In this document: piece by piece, positions 51,501-63,913 of the stretch | Numbering within the stretch: position 1 is the first letter of the stretch | Layout of the letters: each line of letters begins with the position of its first letter | Notes under the pieces: model-generated | Seen by the model: the letters and a program-made list of their open reading frames with translations, nothing else | Database searches by the model: none | Told to the model about the DNA's origin: nothing | Program-made: the position numbers and the translations under genes | Assembly (NCBI GenBank): GCA_014526335.1 | Contig: JACTAT010000032.1 | Location: forward strand, 6,698,468 to 6,762,467 | Origin: Chrysaora quinquecirrha | Taxonomy: Eukaryota; Cnidaria; Scyphozoa; Semaeostomeae; Pelagiidae | Direction: 5' to 3' | Length of the DNA stretch: 64,000 nt

Positions 51501-54500
51501 ACTTTTTCGACGGAGGTTTTGCTTTTGAGAGGTTCTTTAGATTTAGATGTTTCTGCTGTAGCAAATGAGGCCTCATTTTTGCCTTCTCTTGATTTGTTTG
51601 ATGAATTCGAAGCAATGGATGAGTCGCTGCCTTTCCTCGTAAGGGTCTAAAAATAAAAAACACTACATTACAAAATTACAAAATTATCATGTATCATAAA
51701 GACATAGTGGTTCTTATACTTTCGCAGCATTTATAAGATATATATTATATTATATTATTATGTATTACATTTATTTATAAGTTTACTGTCAAAGGGAACT
51801 TTTAGAACCTCGTATTGTGAATTGTGAAGACAATAGCAAGAACCGAGGGGACAACCAACAGCTACACCATAAATTCATGGCATCAGTCCCATCACAGGTG
51901 CTCTTAAAAGGCGTGTTATTTCGCTCGGCAAGAGATGGCTTCAAATCCTAGTTTTCTAAGATTTAAATGAAAAACTTACCTTCGATGAATTCTTTTGGGC
52001 TGGTTTCTGAAATGTAACAGTTTTTATTGCTGATTTATCTGCTGTTGCTGTTTTTAAAGGTGTTGAACCCGCACGTAGATCAAACAAGTACAGTTTCCCT
52101 GCAAAAAAAATTAAGAACGATAAAATTAAGCCTGTGTTTCATTGGATGTTTCAATTCTGAAATCAGTTTGCGTAACAAGCAATGTTTGGCCGTTTGGTCA
52201 CGTCACAGAAAATTGCATGACAAGCAGACAGGCATGAGCATGGATAGAAATGCTTTGTGACGTGGCTAAACGATCAAACATTGCTTGCAAAGCAAATTTC
52301 AAATGCTTACACGCATTTTTTTCTATAAGGAAGTGCTTTATAAGGAAGGTAGTACTCGAGTAGGCAAAAACTTAAAAGGAATTTCTAGTACTGGATCGGA
52401 GACTACCAAGGAATCTAACTTTTTCTTTAACTTAACATTTCGATTAAAAAGATGAACTTTTGCATCAACAGAGCAAGCAATACTTGTCGCCCGTGCTTTT
52501 CAATCAGTATCCATTTGTATCTGACATCTTATGACCTATATTTCCTTGACCATTGGTTATTTTGAAGAATCACAATGTAAGAAGTTAAGGAACTGCTAAG
52601 GAATATTGAGTACTCAAATTTGTCCATCAGTTAAGGGTTAAGGAATTTTTAGTTCTGAGCCTGAGCCGAACTTCCTAATAAAAATGCATGTAATCGTTTG
52701 AATAGGGCTTTAGAACACGATAATATAAGAGACAGCCTACCATTTGCTGAACCAGCTGCCAGGCAAGCGCCGTTGTAGAGAAAATCAACACTGGTTAACG
52801 CTGCGTCAGTGTTTATTGACTTCACGGTTCTGAAATAGACGTTAAAAACAATATGAAGAAAACGTTAAGCACACTGGTCAATCACTTATGATGGTATTAC
52901 ACAGTGTGGATTTCATTGCACGTGCAGTGGGGATCGAAAAAATTAAGGGAGCTATTGATCGGGATCTTACAATGATTTTCACTAACTTGCAATGATGCCG
53001 AAAGCCAACTGAAATGCAGACTGGACTGTGGCAACTTTACGTGCCTAGAATTAATGGTTGAAAGGCAAAATTGCAGATGCAAGTTTTGATACATGGCAAG
53101 ATGCGTGCGGTCCACGTTGCAGAGATGATGTGTTTCAACAAACAAATCTGCAAGCTTTTTCTTCCAAAGACAGGGTTGCGACTTACGACAAAAGTGATAG
53201 GGACAGCTAATCGAGTGTAACAATAGCCTTAAGCATACTGTAGCATGATGCATCGAAAATGAAAGAAGAGCAAAGGCTGAAAGGCAGCGTAAGGCAACAT
53301 AAGACGACGCAAGGGGATGCAAGATTAAAAGGAGATGCAATGGAAGGTGAAAATATAACGAGATATTAAGAAAACTTACTTTTTGCCAAGGACATCATAA
53401 AAAATAATTCTCTTGTCGATTCCAATGCTACAAACTAGCATATCATTTGCCGGTGAAAAACACAACCCGGTTGCAGGCAAGCGATGCTCGTTTTTAAATT
53501 CTTTAATGATCTGTTTTGTATTTACATCCCAGAGATTGACACTGCCATCATCACTTGCGGTACCCAGCAGGGATTTTTTGAAATTTGAATACTGTATGCC
53601 ACGGATAGCCTATGGAAGAGAAAATTAGAATAAAGTCATGATGAGGTTCATGAATGGCAATCAGATAGATTTTTCTACAAGTGGCATACCACAATAGTAA
53701 TTATCCTATATTCTTGTGGCAAAATCGATATATATGGTACAATCATTGAATAGATTTCACCTACTTGTGTTTGCTGAGTTCTCAATGGTCCTGCTACTGA
53801 TCCAGTCATGACAGTGTGTAAGAGAACATCTCCATTTTGATCACCTGATGCTATCACTGTGTCATTGTAATTAAAAGTTGCACAAAGAATACTTGATTTG
53901 TGTTCCTGTTGCAAATCAAAAGAAAAATTATTTATCTAAGTTTCTGTTAATCTTCTTGCAAAGTTAGTTAGTTAGCTAGGCATGTATGCTTGTTGCATTT
54001 GCAAGTTATAGGTGCCCATGTTAAGTAAAGAAGGTCCAGTGAAAAGCACCATGCTATAAGCAAAGCAAACAAAATTGATCTTCTTGAAGCGTCCACAGCT
54101 CAGCATTCATTTTGCTTTTGCCTAGTTTTACTTTGTCAACAATTAACTAGCAACTCTTCTCATTTTTCGTGGCAATTCGTCCTTGTTGGGAAAAACTGAG
54201 TCTGCGATCATAGAAAGTCTTAAAACACCATTTGCTAGTTCTTGCCACTTAACGTGATTGCTGATTGAAACAAATAAAGCTAATTTGAGATAAGATAACT
54301 TACTGAAAATGATTTTCTTTTTGACCTGTGTTTCAAATCCCAGATATGAGCAACTCCTTGTTTGCTTCCAGAAAGAAGATATCTTGAGTTTGAACTGAAG
54401 CTTAAACACAACTGCTCAGCCTTTGACAGAAGACAAAGATTATATCAGAAATATAAATTGAAAATTGATATTTTTAACTATGATGTTATTAATAAAGACC

Positions 54501-55686
54501 TAGTTTACTGTCTAAATGAAAGGTTACTCTATTTTAAGACCAGCAGCTTGAGCTTGGTTTATCTGCTATTCAAGATCTAGTAGTCTTGGTTATCTTGGTA
54601 GCTCCACTGGTAACAGGACAAGCTGGCCCACTACAGAGATGACCCACCATGTGTTATACCAGTTGCCCTAAGCAGCGGTATAGGGGTGACAGCAGGTAAC
54701 AACAATTAGTAAATAATGTCACGGAAAACAAGGCAACTTGGTAGTGGACTGACTTGGCAGTGAGAGGACTTGGCAGTGGACGATTTGTCTAGAAAACACT
54801 GCGCTTTATTTACTTGTCACAATTTGTGTCAGCCACTCAGGCTGCAAATTTTCAATCATTTGAAAAACATTTATTTCACCTCAGTAAAGAGATCCACAGA
54901 TGATTCCCCTTTTAATCCAGTCACATTGATTTGTTCATCAAAGGCAGTTGCAAGCAGAGAGTCTGGAGTTAGTCAAGTCTGTTTATAAGAGACTTAAGTA
55001 GTTAATTAAATAAAAACATTGTCTTTTTAAACTAGCTTGGAAAACTTGCTCCCACTTGCAATGATGATTGCACCAGGTTGGAAAACATGCAAGTTTCAGC
55101 CCACGTGCAATTGCAAGCAGATTGGGAAAACAATAGGCTAATTAACGTGACACTAGGTCAAACAATAGGAGAGGTGCGAGCGCTATTGCTAGTGGCAGCA
55201 AGCTTTCCAATCTGGCAACTCTCACCTCTCCTATTGTCTGACCTATTGTCATGTTAATTTGCCTATTGTTTTCCCAATTTGCTCGCAATGACGTGTTGGC
55301 TGGAACTTCGTGATATTTGTGATATTCGCAGAAACCTCTCCAGTTCAGAGAACTTGCATGTTTTTCAACCTGGTTTCACACAGACCTAAGGCCTATAATG
55401 TTTATGTTTATTATTGAGAAGTTTAATATATCTGTTTACCTATTTAGTTAGACTTAGACTCAGGGATTTCATAAAATCTAAAGTTGGTTTATTTGAAATC
55501 CAAGCTTTGCAAAGTTTAGCTGCTAATTGAAAAGATACTATTGGTACTCCAGCATGTACAGTTGACAACTCCACTGTAAGGACGAACGCTGTGGAGGCCT
55601 AAATCTTCCAAGTTTGGCAAGTTCCATAATTTCACGTTTTCTCCTGAAGCTGTGGCTAAAAAGAGCGGTTCTTCCAAATCTTCCAT
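45539..55686 (-). CDS. NEDD1: NEDD1, gamma-tubulin ring complex recruitment factor
   Basis: NEDD1 anchors the gamma-tubulin ring complex at centrosomes and spindles. Twelve exons in consistent phase: 55686-55539, 54962-54880, 54420-54304, 53905-53765, 53609-53380, 52829-52741, 52098-51980, 51646-51457, 50822-50713, 49878-49547, 46148-46082, 45643-45539; 576 residues. The N-terminal two thirds is a WD40 propeller (NVKLWNLPNL, GVAHIWDLKHR, FNYNDTVIASGDQNGDVLLH, TASDDGSVNLWDVNTKQI, GIDKRIIFYDV, NGKLYLFDLRAGS). A Ser-rich linker with SLFSPLRG follows. The C-terminal gamma-tubulin-binding coil is unmistakable: HPFQIEFIRNMIEDAIEDSR, HLQGEMIRQFHIHQ, ENERLKEEIKRL. The 3.4-kb intron 10 contains a whole collagen gene on the other strand. 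Confidence 0.92.
45785..46007. mobile_element. CCCTGGCCAAACG-family element in NEDD1 intron 11
   Basis: GTTTGGCCACGTCACAAAAC on the left and GTGATCGTTTGGTCAGGGTC on the right, with internal CGTGGCCAAACGG and TGTTTGACGAGC motifs in both orientations. Confidence 0.55.
46690..49087 (+). CDS. membrane-anchored short-chain (C4/spongin-like) collagen
   Basis: Exon 1 (46690-46943) gives a type II anchor (CSLYLGCLVLLFGFTDVY), a coiled coil and a furin-type RHRRD site. Exons 47362-47488 and 47878-48027 carry an interrupted Gly-X-Y stretch (GPMGKPGKKGKRGQK, GSPGRRGKTGPQGIKGE) and begin the globular domain (TYVRWGRRECP). Exon 48612-49087 completes it: QWIYGVEYQIDAF, APCAVCRARKRGVQIMIPGR, CPKGWKTEYQGYLM and a terminal GRELTCAVCSK. 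This Cys-rich C-terminus is the one found in sponge and cnidarian short-chain collagens. Junctions 2-3 and 3-4 are in phase. Exon 1 to exon 2 is not (phase 2 into phase 0), so a small exon or an indel is missing from my model. An AATAAA lies at 49382. The gene is nested, antisense, in NEDD1 intron 10. The ATG at 46690 is the first in frame with the anchor. Confidence 0.8.
52160..52306. mobile_element. fold-back member of the CCCTGGCCAAACG family, NEDD1 intron 6
   Basis: The arms AACAAGCAATGTTTGGCCGT and its continuation TTGGTCACGTCACA are inverted in TGTGACGTGGCTAAACGATC and AAACATTGCTTGCAAAGC. They are about 40 bp each with a loop of about 50 bp. It directly abuts the next MITE. Confidence 0.65.
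52310..52690. mobile_element. TA-flanked MITE, diverged relative of 40315-40718
   Basis: The left end CACGCATTTTTTTCTATAAG and the right end CTTCCTAATAAAAATGCATG are imperfect inverted repeats. Both sides are TA. The interior again has AAGGAACT-type motifs. It lies in NEDD1 intron 6. Confidence 0.65.
55072..55374. repeat. 300-bp fold-back element in NEDD1 intron 1
   Basis: ACCAGGTTGGAAAACATGCA at the left end is inverted at the right as TGCATGTTTTTCAACCTGGT. Inner segments pair too: ATTGGGAAAACAATAGGC with GCCTATTGTTTTCCCAAT, and AACAATAGGAGAGGTG with CACCTCTCCTATTGT. The arms are about 110-140 bp with gaps. Confidence 0.8.
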
Positions 55687-56136
55687 GTTATTTGATTAAA
55701 ATTACAATTTATTCATCCGTCTTGTGACCAAATTCATTGGGAAATACACCCGTTAAAGATTGGAATCTACAGCACAAGCACAACATTTTGCAAGGTCTTA
55801 GGCCGCTTTTCAAATTTCGACTGAAAAAAGAACAGCCTCTTTTTCATTTCCACCCTTGATGCTTGATGACGTAAAAAGCTTATTAGAGGGCGGCGCTTAT
55901 TTCGCTCAATCAATCTTAGGTGCGGCGCTTACTTAACGTCAATCTTATACTTAATTAGATTTATCGAATTCTTTTTCAGTTTTATTCTTCCCATCTTGGT
56001 TACAGACTTATGTCGACTCACATTTAAGTCAGTGCTATTTAGTTTTTCGCTCTTTCCCTTCTTGTTTAATAAGTGTTGGGTTTCACGAAAAGTACTGATC
56101 AAGTTAATAGAAACAACAAAATTCTGCTCTGTTAAA

Positions 56137-56265
56137 AGAGCTCAGTCTGGCGAGGGTTCGAGCCAAGCCACGGTAGCGTCATAGCCAGCGTCGAGGTCTC
56201 GATTCAACCTGCTACTGAGATACTAGCGACTGGCGCTAAAACACCATTTCACCTTCACCTTCAGC
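56137..56265 (+). repeat. tRNA-derived SINE, 5'-truncated
   Basis: The B-box AGGGTTCGAGCC, then CACGGTAGCGTCATAGCC, CTGAGATACTAGCGACTGG and TTTCACCTTCACCTTCA match the family at 1256. The A-box end is missing or diverged. Confidence 0.65.
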
Positions 56266-56747
56266 AAAAATTCTTGTTCTAAAGAACAAATCGAGTAAAA
56301 AGGAAAAAGAAACGTAGACACAAGCAAATCATTTAATAACAACTTTCTAAATATATCAAATCTATGGCAAAAGTAAATTAATTCAGAATTTTATCTTACT
56401 ATAAGTACAAATAACAATTATACAATATAATAAAATTAAAATTGCTAGCAATATACCAGTAAATGTAAGAATTCCCTAACTGTTTCAGAATACAATGAAT
56501 TCAATTTCTCCATCATGAGATACATATTTACATCAAAATCAGCATAAATTGTTACTATTAACAGTTGCTTTATTAATTAAGATACCAAAAGTCAAAGAAT
56601 AGTACAGTTTGGCCTGATACGATTATTCTATTTCGCAATTAGGATAGGAATACCCAATATATCCCAGTACAACGAACAAACCCATGATCTTACGAACTTC
56701 TTGGTACAAAGAACTACTATATCTCAGGCAACTAAGAATACCAGATT

Positions 56748-56938
56748 CCCTGGCCAAACGATCAAGCAATGTTTGTCAACCATTTGACACTTGTTTATCA
56801 AGCCATGTTTGAACGTTTGGCCACATCACAAAACATAATTCATGAGCATTGTTTTGCGATGTCGCCCAATGACAAAACAGTTTGGTTGACAAGTAAAGTA
56901 AAATGTTTGATAAACAAATTTTGCAGGTTTGGCCAGGG
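56748..56938. mobile_element. 191-bp CCCTGGCCAAACG-family element with both ends
   Basis: The left terminus CCCTGGCCAAACGATCAAGC and the right terminus GCAGGTTTGGCCAGGG are inverted. The interior has TTTGGCCACATCACAAAAC and TGTTTGATAAAC. It is the clearest view of the family's ends in this window. Confidence 0.7.
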
Positions 56939-57121
56939 TCTGATATTTAGCCAGCCTGATTTAAATGACATGCCTCTGGAAAACGTCTGTGGATACTGGG
57001 GAAAATAGTTAGTCTTTGGCGAGGCTGGTTACAGATTGTTAGAGCTTTGATAAGCTTATTAAAGTATACTGTTGTGCAATATCAAATTTAAAAATAAAAC
57101 TATTTAAAACTGGAAAAAAAT

Positions 57122-60100
57122 TTACAGTTCTTGTGCTTTTGAGTATTTTTCGAGCTCTCTTGTTAGATGGTCAACATCCTAAAAGACACAAAATAAATCA
57201 TTCACAATCAACAAATTTAAAAAATGGTAAAGGAATAAGCTTCTCTTCTTTGTAATTCCGTATGCTTTATTTGTAATTTTTTAGCAAGCATTAATCAACT
57301 TTAGCCGAAACTTATAATCATTCTTTAGCAACTCGAGGCTAAAGCCAGAAATTGAGTTGCTTATACAAACGGTGTATAAACGTTAATCATGTTTTAACTT
57401 CAAACTTTTCCTTCAAACTTTTCTTTCAATAAATTAAAAGCTAGAAGGAAGACATTCTTACTTTCTCGAGCTGAATATTTTTCTCCAGTGTCTCTTCAAG
57501 CAATCGCTGCATTTTAGCATTCATTTCCTTCAGCATGTCTTCACTTTTCCCATGTTTACCAAGATGTAAAGAGTCTTTCATTTTTTCTTTTAATGTCATA
57601 CTTCTTTTTCGAACATTCTCGCTTGGAATATCTACGAACATAAAAGGATCGTGAATGACGGCAGTCAGTCAGTCAGTCAGTCAGTCAGTCAGTCAGTCAG
57701 TCAGTCAGTCAGTCAGTCAGTCAGTCAGTCAGTCAGTCAGTCAGTCAGTCAGTCAGTCAGTCTGATCAAATGAATACACAATTATAAAACGAATCAGCCA
57801 GTCAATTAAACAATGAAACAACTTACCAATTTTCCTATCTTTAATATAATTTTGAATGATTCTAGTCTTCTGCATTAAATCATCGACCATTACCGAGCTA
57901 TTTTCTTCTAGGTGCCGAACCTATAAAAAGTAAATTATTTGTAAACAATTTGTACCTCCCATAAGAGTTTATTGAAAGCAAGGAAGTAGCACCAAAAAAG
58001 GGCTGTAGGACTACAGATATTTCAAACATCAGCTCTGATAAAACACATAAATCTCTTGGACAGATGTAAAATGCTTGGTAATCGAGTTCGATTCAAAATG
58101 AATTGCAAGGGGATCAGAAAGCAACGAACCCCTTGATTGAGACTCGGCAATGTTAAATCTAGAATGTTAAAAATTGTGGAAGAGAGATGATGATAAAATA
58201 ACAAATATAAACCTTTTCCTCGAGGACATTCTTTTCTAATTGTAAATCAGCAACTTTTGAAATGAGTTCGATTGTTTCATCATTAAGACGAAATGATTCA
58301 CTGCCACCACTCAATGGAGTTCCACTCAGGGGTGTACTTGACTGAAAATGAACGTCGATAGTTAGTTTGCATGGGGTTTGCTTATATAGAGAAAGGGGTT
58401 GATCCTTTTTTATACTTTGGAGGAAAACAAAATAAAACTATCAAATCTTTATTTTAGTCCTCGTGAGGTCATCTTCAGAGTGTTGATCATCTTCAATGGA
58501 AAGTGTGAACCAATATAAAACGTAGCAGACAAAGTCTACTTGTATTTTGCTTGGAAAATTATGAAGCTGCTGGTGATCTTGTTCATCTTTAGTCTGGTAA
58601 CAGTAGTATCATCCTACTCTACAAACAGCAGCAAAACTATCTTACGATCGCAACATGACAATTTGCTGTCCATTCCATTAGGGGCAAGCTAAACTGGTTA
58701 AATGTTTACTTAATTTTCGCTTCCAACTTTACAGACAGAAGCCTCGTGTATTTATTGATACAAATCATACAGACTTCCAATAAAACAGCATCACAGATCC
58801 AGAAAAATTTAGTTTTGCGCCAGTAACAATGCCTGGTGTCACATACAACTTTGTCTTAATAGGAGAAGCAACGGAAACTATCTAGGAAAGGATTAAGTAT
58901 AGTTTAGTTCTATGAAATCACTGAAAATGTAAAAGATCACTTACTTTTGTGTTCTCGTGATCAACTGTAAGCTCTAGCCCACTGCTTGAGGAAACCGTTG
59001 ACAAATGACTCCTAGAAAATAAAGCAAAATAAACTGAACGTAGATTATATTAAAGATAGAAACTAAGAAAATACTAAATAAAACAGATTTACATTATTCA
59101 CAATGCAGTTAATCCAGTTTGATCTAAATTCGTTGAGCAAATTTTACATTTTTATCAATCAATCAATCAATCAACCAATCAATCAAACAGTCAGACTCAA
59201 AGAATCAAAGAATCAAAGAATCAAAGAATCAAAGAATCAAAGAATCAAAGAATCAAAGAATCAAAGAATCAAAGAATCAAAGAATCAAAGAATCAAAGAA
59301 TCAAAGAATCAAAGAATCAAAGAATCAAAGAATCAAAGAATCAAAGAATCAAATAATTAATCAATCAAACAATCAAACAATCAATCAATCAATCAAATGA
59401 TCAATCATGATCTTTATTTATGTGGCAAGGTGAAGTTAGTTGGGAACACAATGCGAAGATCAGTGTGTAAGCAGAAAAAGATCAATTCAGCCATGGTTTC
59501 TTAAAAGCTAGGCCTAAGACTAAATTATCTAATTCACATACCCACTGTCTTGCCTTCTATGACCTTTATACATCGATAACTCTGGTTTATTAAATAATTC
59601 ATCAAAGGCTACAAGATAAAAGATATTTCAGCATATATTCTTGATATGCTATTATGCTTAAAAATAAAAGTGAGGACAGTTAAAAGTTCAAAGGATCATA
59701 CAGTCCACTGTAATAAAGCAAACCTCTTATGGCAGTGCAGAAAAACAAGTAACATCTTGTCTTCAAGTAAATGAACAAGGTCAGGGAAACTTGATAATTG
59801 TTTATTAATGACTTACTTTGTTTGCATTTTGATTCTGTCAAGAAATCTTGCAATCTTTGTTGTACTTGATCAGCTCTTTTTCTTTCAACTTTCAACTGTC
59901 TTTTTAAATCTTTTAACTAAAAATCAAACGATACAACTTTAATGCAATGCAAGATTTCTACCATTCAGTTGCAGTATGTTTCCATTAGAGATTACTATAC
60001 GGGATAATTATCTAATAAAGTCTCATCCTAAAACCTATAACCTAAGGTATTAGCATGTTCAAGATGCGTTAAGCAACAGTGATTAGAGAAACAAAAAGGT

Positions 60101-63100
60101 TTAAGAGTTATATTCGTATATTCTTAAGATGAAGGGTCTAACAAGATGTTAAGCTATTGTGCTAAAGGGAAAGATAAAGTCATATCATTGCTTGATCTAT
60201 ATCAATACACCTGAAAATTTTCGGAGCTTCTGGAGTTGTGTTCTTATATTATTCTTTCGACGAAGGGTCTGGAAAGATTTTTATGTACTGGTATTCTCAG
60301 GCCATAAAACACCAGCTACAAGAAATTGAAATTATAACATCTATGTTACTTCACCTAGAGATATAGTAACTACTAAATATTTTTGCAATTCATGCCAAAT
60401 TTCACAACTTACTAATTGTTCTCCTTTTTTGTTGCTGATTCTGAACTCGATTTCTTTATCCTTGGCAGCTTGATTTAGTTTTTCAATAACACAATTTTGT
60501 TCGTCTTTTTCTCGTTCAATAACACATTTCTCATCCTTCAAAGTCTAAAATAAAAAACAGTCATTAATCATTTGACTTTGAAGAGCCTTGCATTTGTCAG
60601 CAATTAAATTCGAGTGAAAAGAATGCTTTTATAGGGAGAAAAGGCCTATATGAATACAGCCTTATTGGAAGCATTTTTCAAGACGTTTGGCAGACATTGC
60701 ACTTACACGTCCATGACTTATTTTAATTCAAGAAGAAGGTTGCAAATCCCATGACAAGCAGAAATCTAATTATAACATCTATTTTGATGCGAATGAAGGC
60801 TTAACACGGCCTGGTGCATTGCTTATAGCAATGCAAGCATTTGGGGTTTAGCTCAACGCTTAATTGAATCTTTGCTACATGCAAAAAGTAGTGATGTAAT
60901 TAATGATGTAATTAATGGATATAGTTAACTAACGTTTCATAGTCTTAAGAGAAAAGCGTTTGTCGAAAAAGCTCAGAGCAGACATACAGCTTAACAATGA
61001 ATCGGCTCTACTTTTAGCAATTGCAAAGACCGTATCACAGAAGACAGGTATTATCAAATACCTGTAACTCATTCAGGTGTTCGGAATTGATATTTTCAAT
61101 CTTTTCTTCCATCTCTGTTTCTTTTTGTTGTAGCGCAACGATATGTTCTTTTCGTTCTGTCTCAATTTGGATCTTGAAAAAAAACAAAAACATAACGATT
61201 CTACAAAATTAAAATGCTGCACGAAAAACCTTATACCCCATTCTCAGTGAAGATGGTTTAATTCGGAATATTTGTAAAAGAAATCCTTAAAAATCCACCC
61301 AATTTGTCAGCATGCAAACTTCTCTTTCTTGCAAAGTTTTCTTTTCTTCGAGGAATTATTTTGCTGCCATTCCATTTAGATTGTCTCAATGTATACTAAA
61401 GCAACATGTTGGCACGAACTGTTTCTTCTACGAGTAGTATCTTAGAATTGGCTGCTCCTTTCTTGGCAAAAACTGAGACAACTTTTTCTGTTTTCATTTT
61501 GTTGCGGGGTCATCTAGTCTCTATAAATACTAAAGGGACACGTTAGCATGAAGGATTTCTTGTACGGCAATGATCTCAGGCTTGGTTGCTCTGTTCTTGT
61601 GAAAGCTTGCAAAACTGCAAGCCTCTATGTGTGACTATTTCTCTACACTGGAATGAGACAACAACCAGTTGAACTCTTAAACTTAATGAGGCTATCTGTA
61701 AAAATATTCTGATTTATCTCAGCAAGTTCACACGATAATATGAATCAACTTATCACTGAGACAATCAGCAAATCAAAAATGAATCAATGATTAATCATAA
61801 AAATTTACCTCTAATTCTTTCAAGGTTCTTTCAAGCCATCCAGCCTTTTTCTCCACAGAATTATAATTTTGCAGAAGTTCAGAATGTCTGTCAGTGCTTA
61901 GAGTGATTTCCCGTTTTGATTTCTAAGAAAAAAAAATACAAATATAATAAAATTTCAATTTCAAAGCAATGCTACAAAACTCGACTTGTTGAAGACGTGA
62001 ACAATCGTATGAATCTTTCAATGCTAATTGACAGTCCGGCATTCTTGCAACTCAAATTTCATGTCTACGTTTCCTTGCTATATAGATGTTCAACAATGAC
62101 TAACAAATATGGGTTGTTAAGACAAGTTTAATGGTGGTTAATGCCCGAAGGCATTCAGGGTTTCCCCTTAGGACACTGGTTACTAGTTAACTTTCCTACC
62201 TATGAGTATTCGCAAGAAGCGCTGTGAAACCTCTTTTAGGCTTTCTGTATTGACGAATGCAAGAGAGGTCAATCAACCAAATGAAACCAATGATTTATAC
62301 AAATGGCAATGCTATAGAAAACATTTAATAATCATGTTACCTCTAAATCTGATATACACGACTCGAGTTTCTTCTTGTGCTCCTATGAAACACAATGTCA
62401 GGTAATTCTTTATTATGATTGACATTATTGAAATAAAACAGCACAGAAAACTCATTTTAAAATTTAAAATTACTTTGTCTTTCTTAAATGAAGAATAATA
62501 TTACAGGCATTGGAAGATGAAACAAATACGACAGTTTTAACCTAGGAAAACATTAAATTAGTAGGTGTTTGAAGTTAAAGAAATATATTTGAGCATTTAA
62601 GATGCATCGTCACTAAACTCTGAACTAGATTTCGTGCGCTTACTACCGTACACGTCAGGGGCAGCAACAAGTCTTGATATGAATAGGCTCATTTCAATTT
62701 TTTGCTTTGGAAGGGGTTCAGTAGGTATGAGGGGCTTAATACAGCTTTAACGGTATGTGTATAAACGGTATATACAAAGAATGGTTGGGAAACAGTACAG
62801 CAACTCCCTGCATCTAAGGAAAGGGTATATAAGAGACTACAGACTGACTCTTTTAAGCGTCAATGGGCAAAAACAACATCCAATTGTATACAAAAAATTA
62901 ACAATAACCTGGATAAACCATCGTGTTTCTTGTATGGAGGGATGCACTGTGCAATCGGCTTCTACCTGGTTTTACTTTCTATTGCCCCCCTGTCGCTTGA
63001 AACAAAGTGCTCAGAAACGTAGAACAGCACAAGTTAGGATTTCCAGTTGCAAAAATAGGATGTCTCAATGCAACTCTACAATATATTATACTATATCATT

Positions 63101-63913
63101 ATGTTCTCTCCCGTGCAAAATGACTATTTACATTGAATTTGAGTGGCTTAATGATTAAACAAGGGGGATAAGTCATAGCAGATACTACACAACGATAGAT
63201 TACCTCAATATCATTCTTGTATGCCGCAAGTTCGTCTTGATGTGACGTCAGTTCATGTTGTCTTTCTACTGACAATTTATCCAGTAGATTCTTTCGTTTC
63301 AATGCAAGCTAAAACGACAAATTGTTATAGGCGATTATTCTGGGGTAGTTTCATTCCCTGGACGCGGTTCTTGATAGAATCTCGGATGATAGGAAGGTGA
63401 GGTGCAGCAAGCACTTGTAAATAAGCAAAGTTGGCTGGCTTTTATTTTCCGTTACCTGACGATGACGATACCTTTACTTGACAATTGATTGCAGAAACGA
63501 CACCTTTCTGTTGTAAAGAGAACCAGCAGGCAAAAGTTTTCAAATAGCACATAACAAGACCTGAAAGCCGAAAAACTATAACGTTCCAGACAGTAAACAA
63601 CTAAGCCCTGATAAAGTACATCTTTCCGGGCCACTAATAAATTAACCGTATATGGAGGGTACGTTTTTATTGCATTAAATTGCCCTTTGTTTGCAACCGT
63701 ATCTATCTGCAACAACCACAACAAACTAAGGAAGGCATCGCGTCAAATTGAAGTTGAAACATTTCTATAGTGGTAGCAAGCGTGCTGCTCATGAAAGATA
63801 TATAAATAATCTTCTACCTCTTCGTTTTGTTTTGAAGCTTCTTCCAAACGAGAGTTTTCTTCAGAAATTTTTTGAATTTCTGACATCAGATCCTGATTGG
63901 ATGATGAAATTTC
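57122..63913 (-). CDS. GRIPAP1: GRIPAP1 (GRASP-1) coiled-coil protein, 3' part
   Basis: GRIPAP1 is a coiled-coil protein of recycling endosomes that binds Rab4 and the SNARE machinery in neurons. Thirteen exons, all in phase: 63913-63818, 63308-63204, 62382-62341, 61922-61809, 61172-61062, 60544-60413, 59916-59817, 59608-59542, 59011-58945, 58341-58213, 57920-57827, 57631-57462, 57178-57122. Recognition rests on the C-terminal third: LKDLKRQLKVERKRADQVQQ RLQDFL, a Ser-rich patch (LSTVSSSSG), LEKNVLEEKVRHLEENS, DDLMQKTRIIQNYI, EMNAKMQRLLEETLEKNIQL and a short DVDHLTRELEKYS end. Upstream exons are continuous coil without Pro. The 5' end lies outside the window. CCDC186-type proteins share the DDL..K..II..Y and LLEETL.KNI motifs and are the main alternative. 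Confidence 0.8.
57661..57763 (+). repeat. CAGT tetranucleotide microsatellite
   Basis: About 25 perfect CAGT units in a GRIPAP1 intron, starting only about 30 bp upstream of the exon at 57631 on the - strand, so it lies within that exon's acceptor region. Confidence 0.95.
59155..59400 (+). repeat. 8-bp tandem repeat TCAAAGAA flanked by AATC tetranucleotides
   Basis: About 20 nearly perfect TCAAAGAA units (59190-59353) are framed by AATC repeats on both sides. It lies in a GRIPAP1 intron. The 8-bp unit keeps one frame open as a Lys-Asn-Gln-Arg repeat by chance. Confidence 0.95.

Larger units (their letters stand above)
55687..57121. other. NEDD1 upstream region and GRIPAP1 3' flank
   Basis: No gene seen. 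It holds a SINE (56137-56265), an inverted-repeat element (56748-56938) and very AT-rich DNA (56300-56640). The NEDD1 promoter should lie just above 55686. Confidence 0.5.

Noticed and set aside
52897..53340. 147-codon - strand frame in NEDD1 intron 5
   Set aside because: Low-complexity GCAAGG-type repeats underlie it, and the flanking NEDD1 exons splice in frame across it.
54143..54303. Frame continuing downstream of NEDD1 exon 3
   Set aside because: A strong GTAAGT donor at 54303 in the coding frame and perfect phase with exon 4 show it is intron.
59190..59353. Regular short repeats considered as a CRISPR array
   Set aside because: The units are contiguous 8-mers with no spacers, in an animal intron.
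62757..63158. 133-codon + strand frame opposite GRIPAP1
   Set aside because: It lies in a GRIPAP1 intron, has no ATG-supported conserved content and no splice partner.
57122..63913. CCDC186 as identity of the last gene
   Set aside because: The LKDLKRQLKVERKRAD block, Ser-rich patch and order of C-terminal motifs fit GRIPAP1 better; not excluded without a search.
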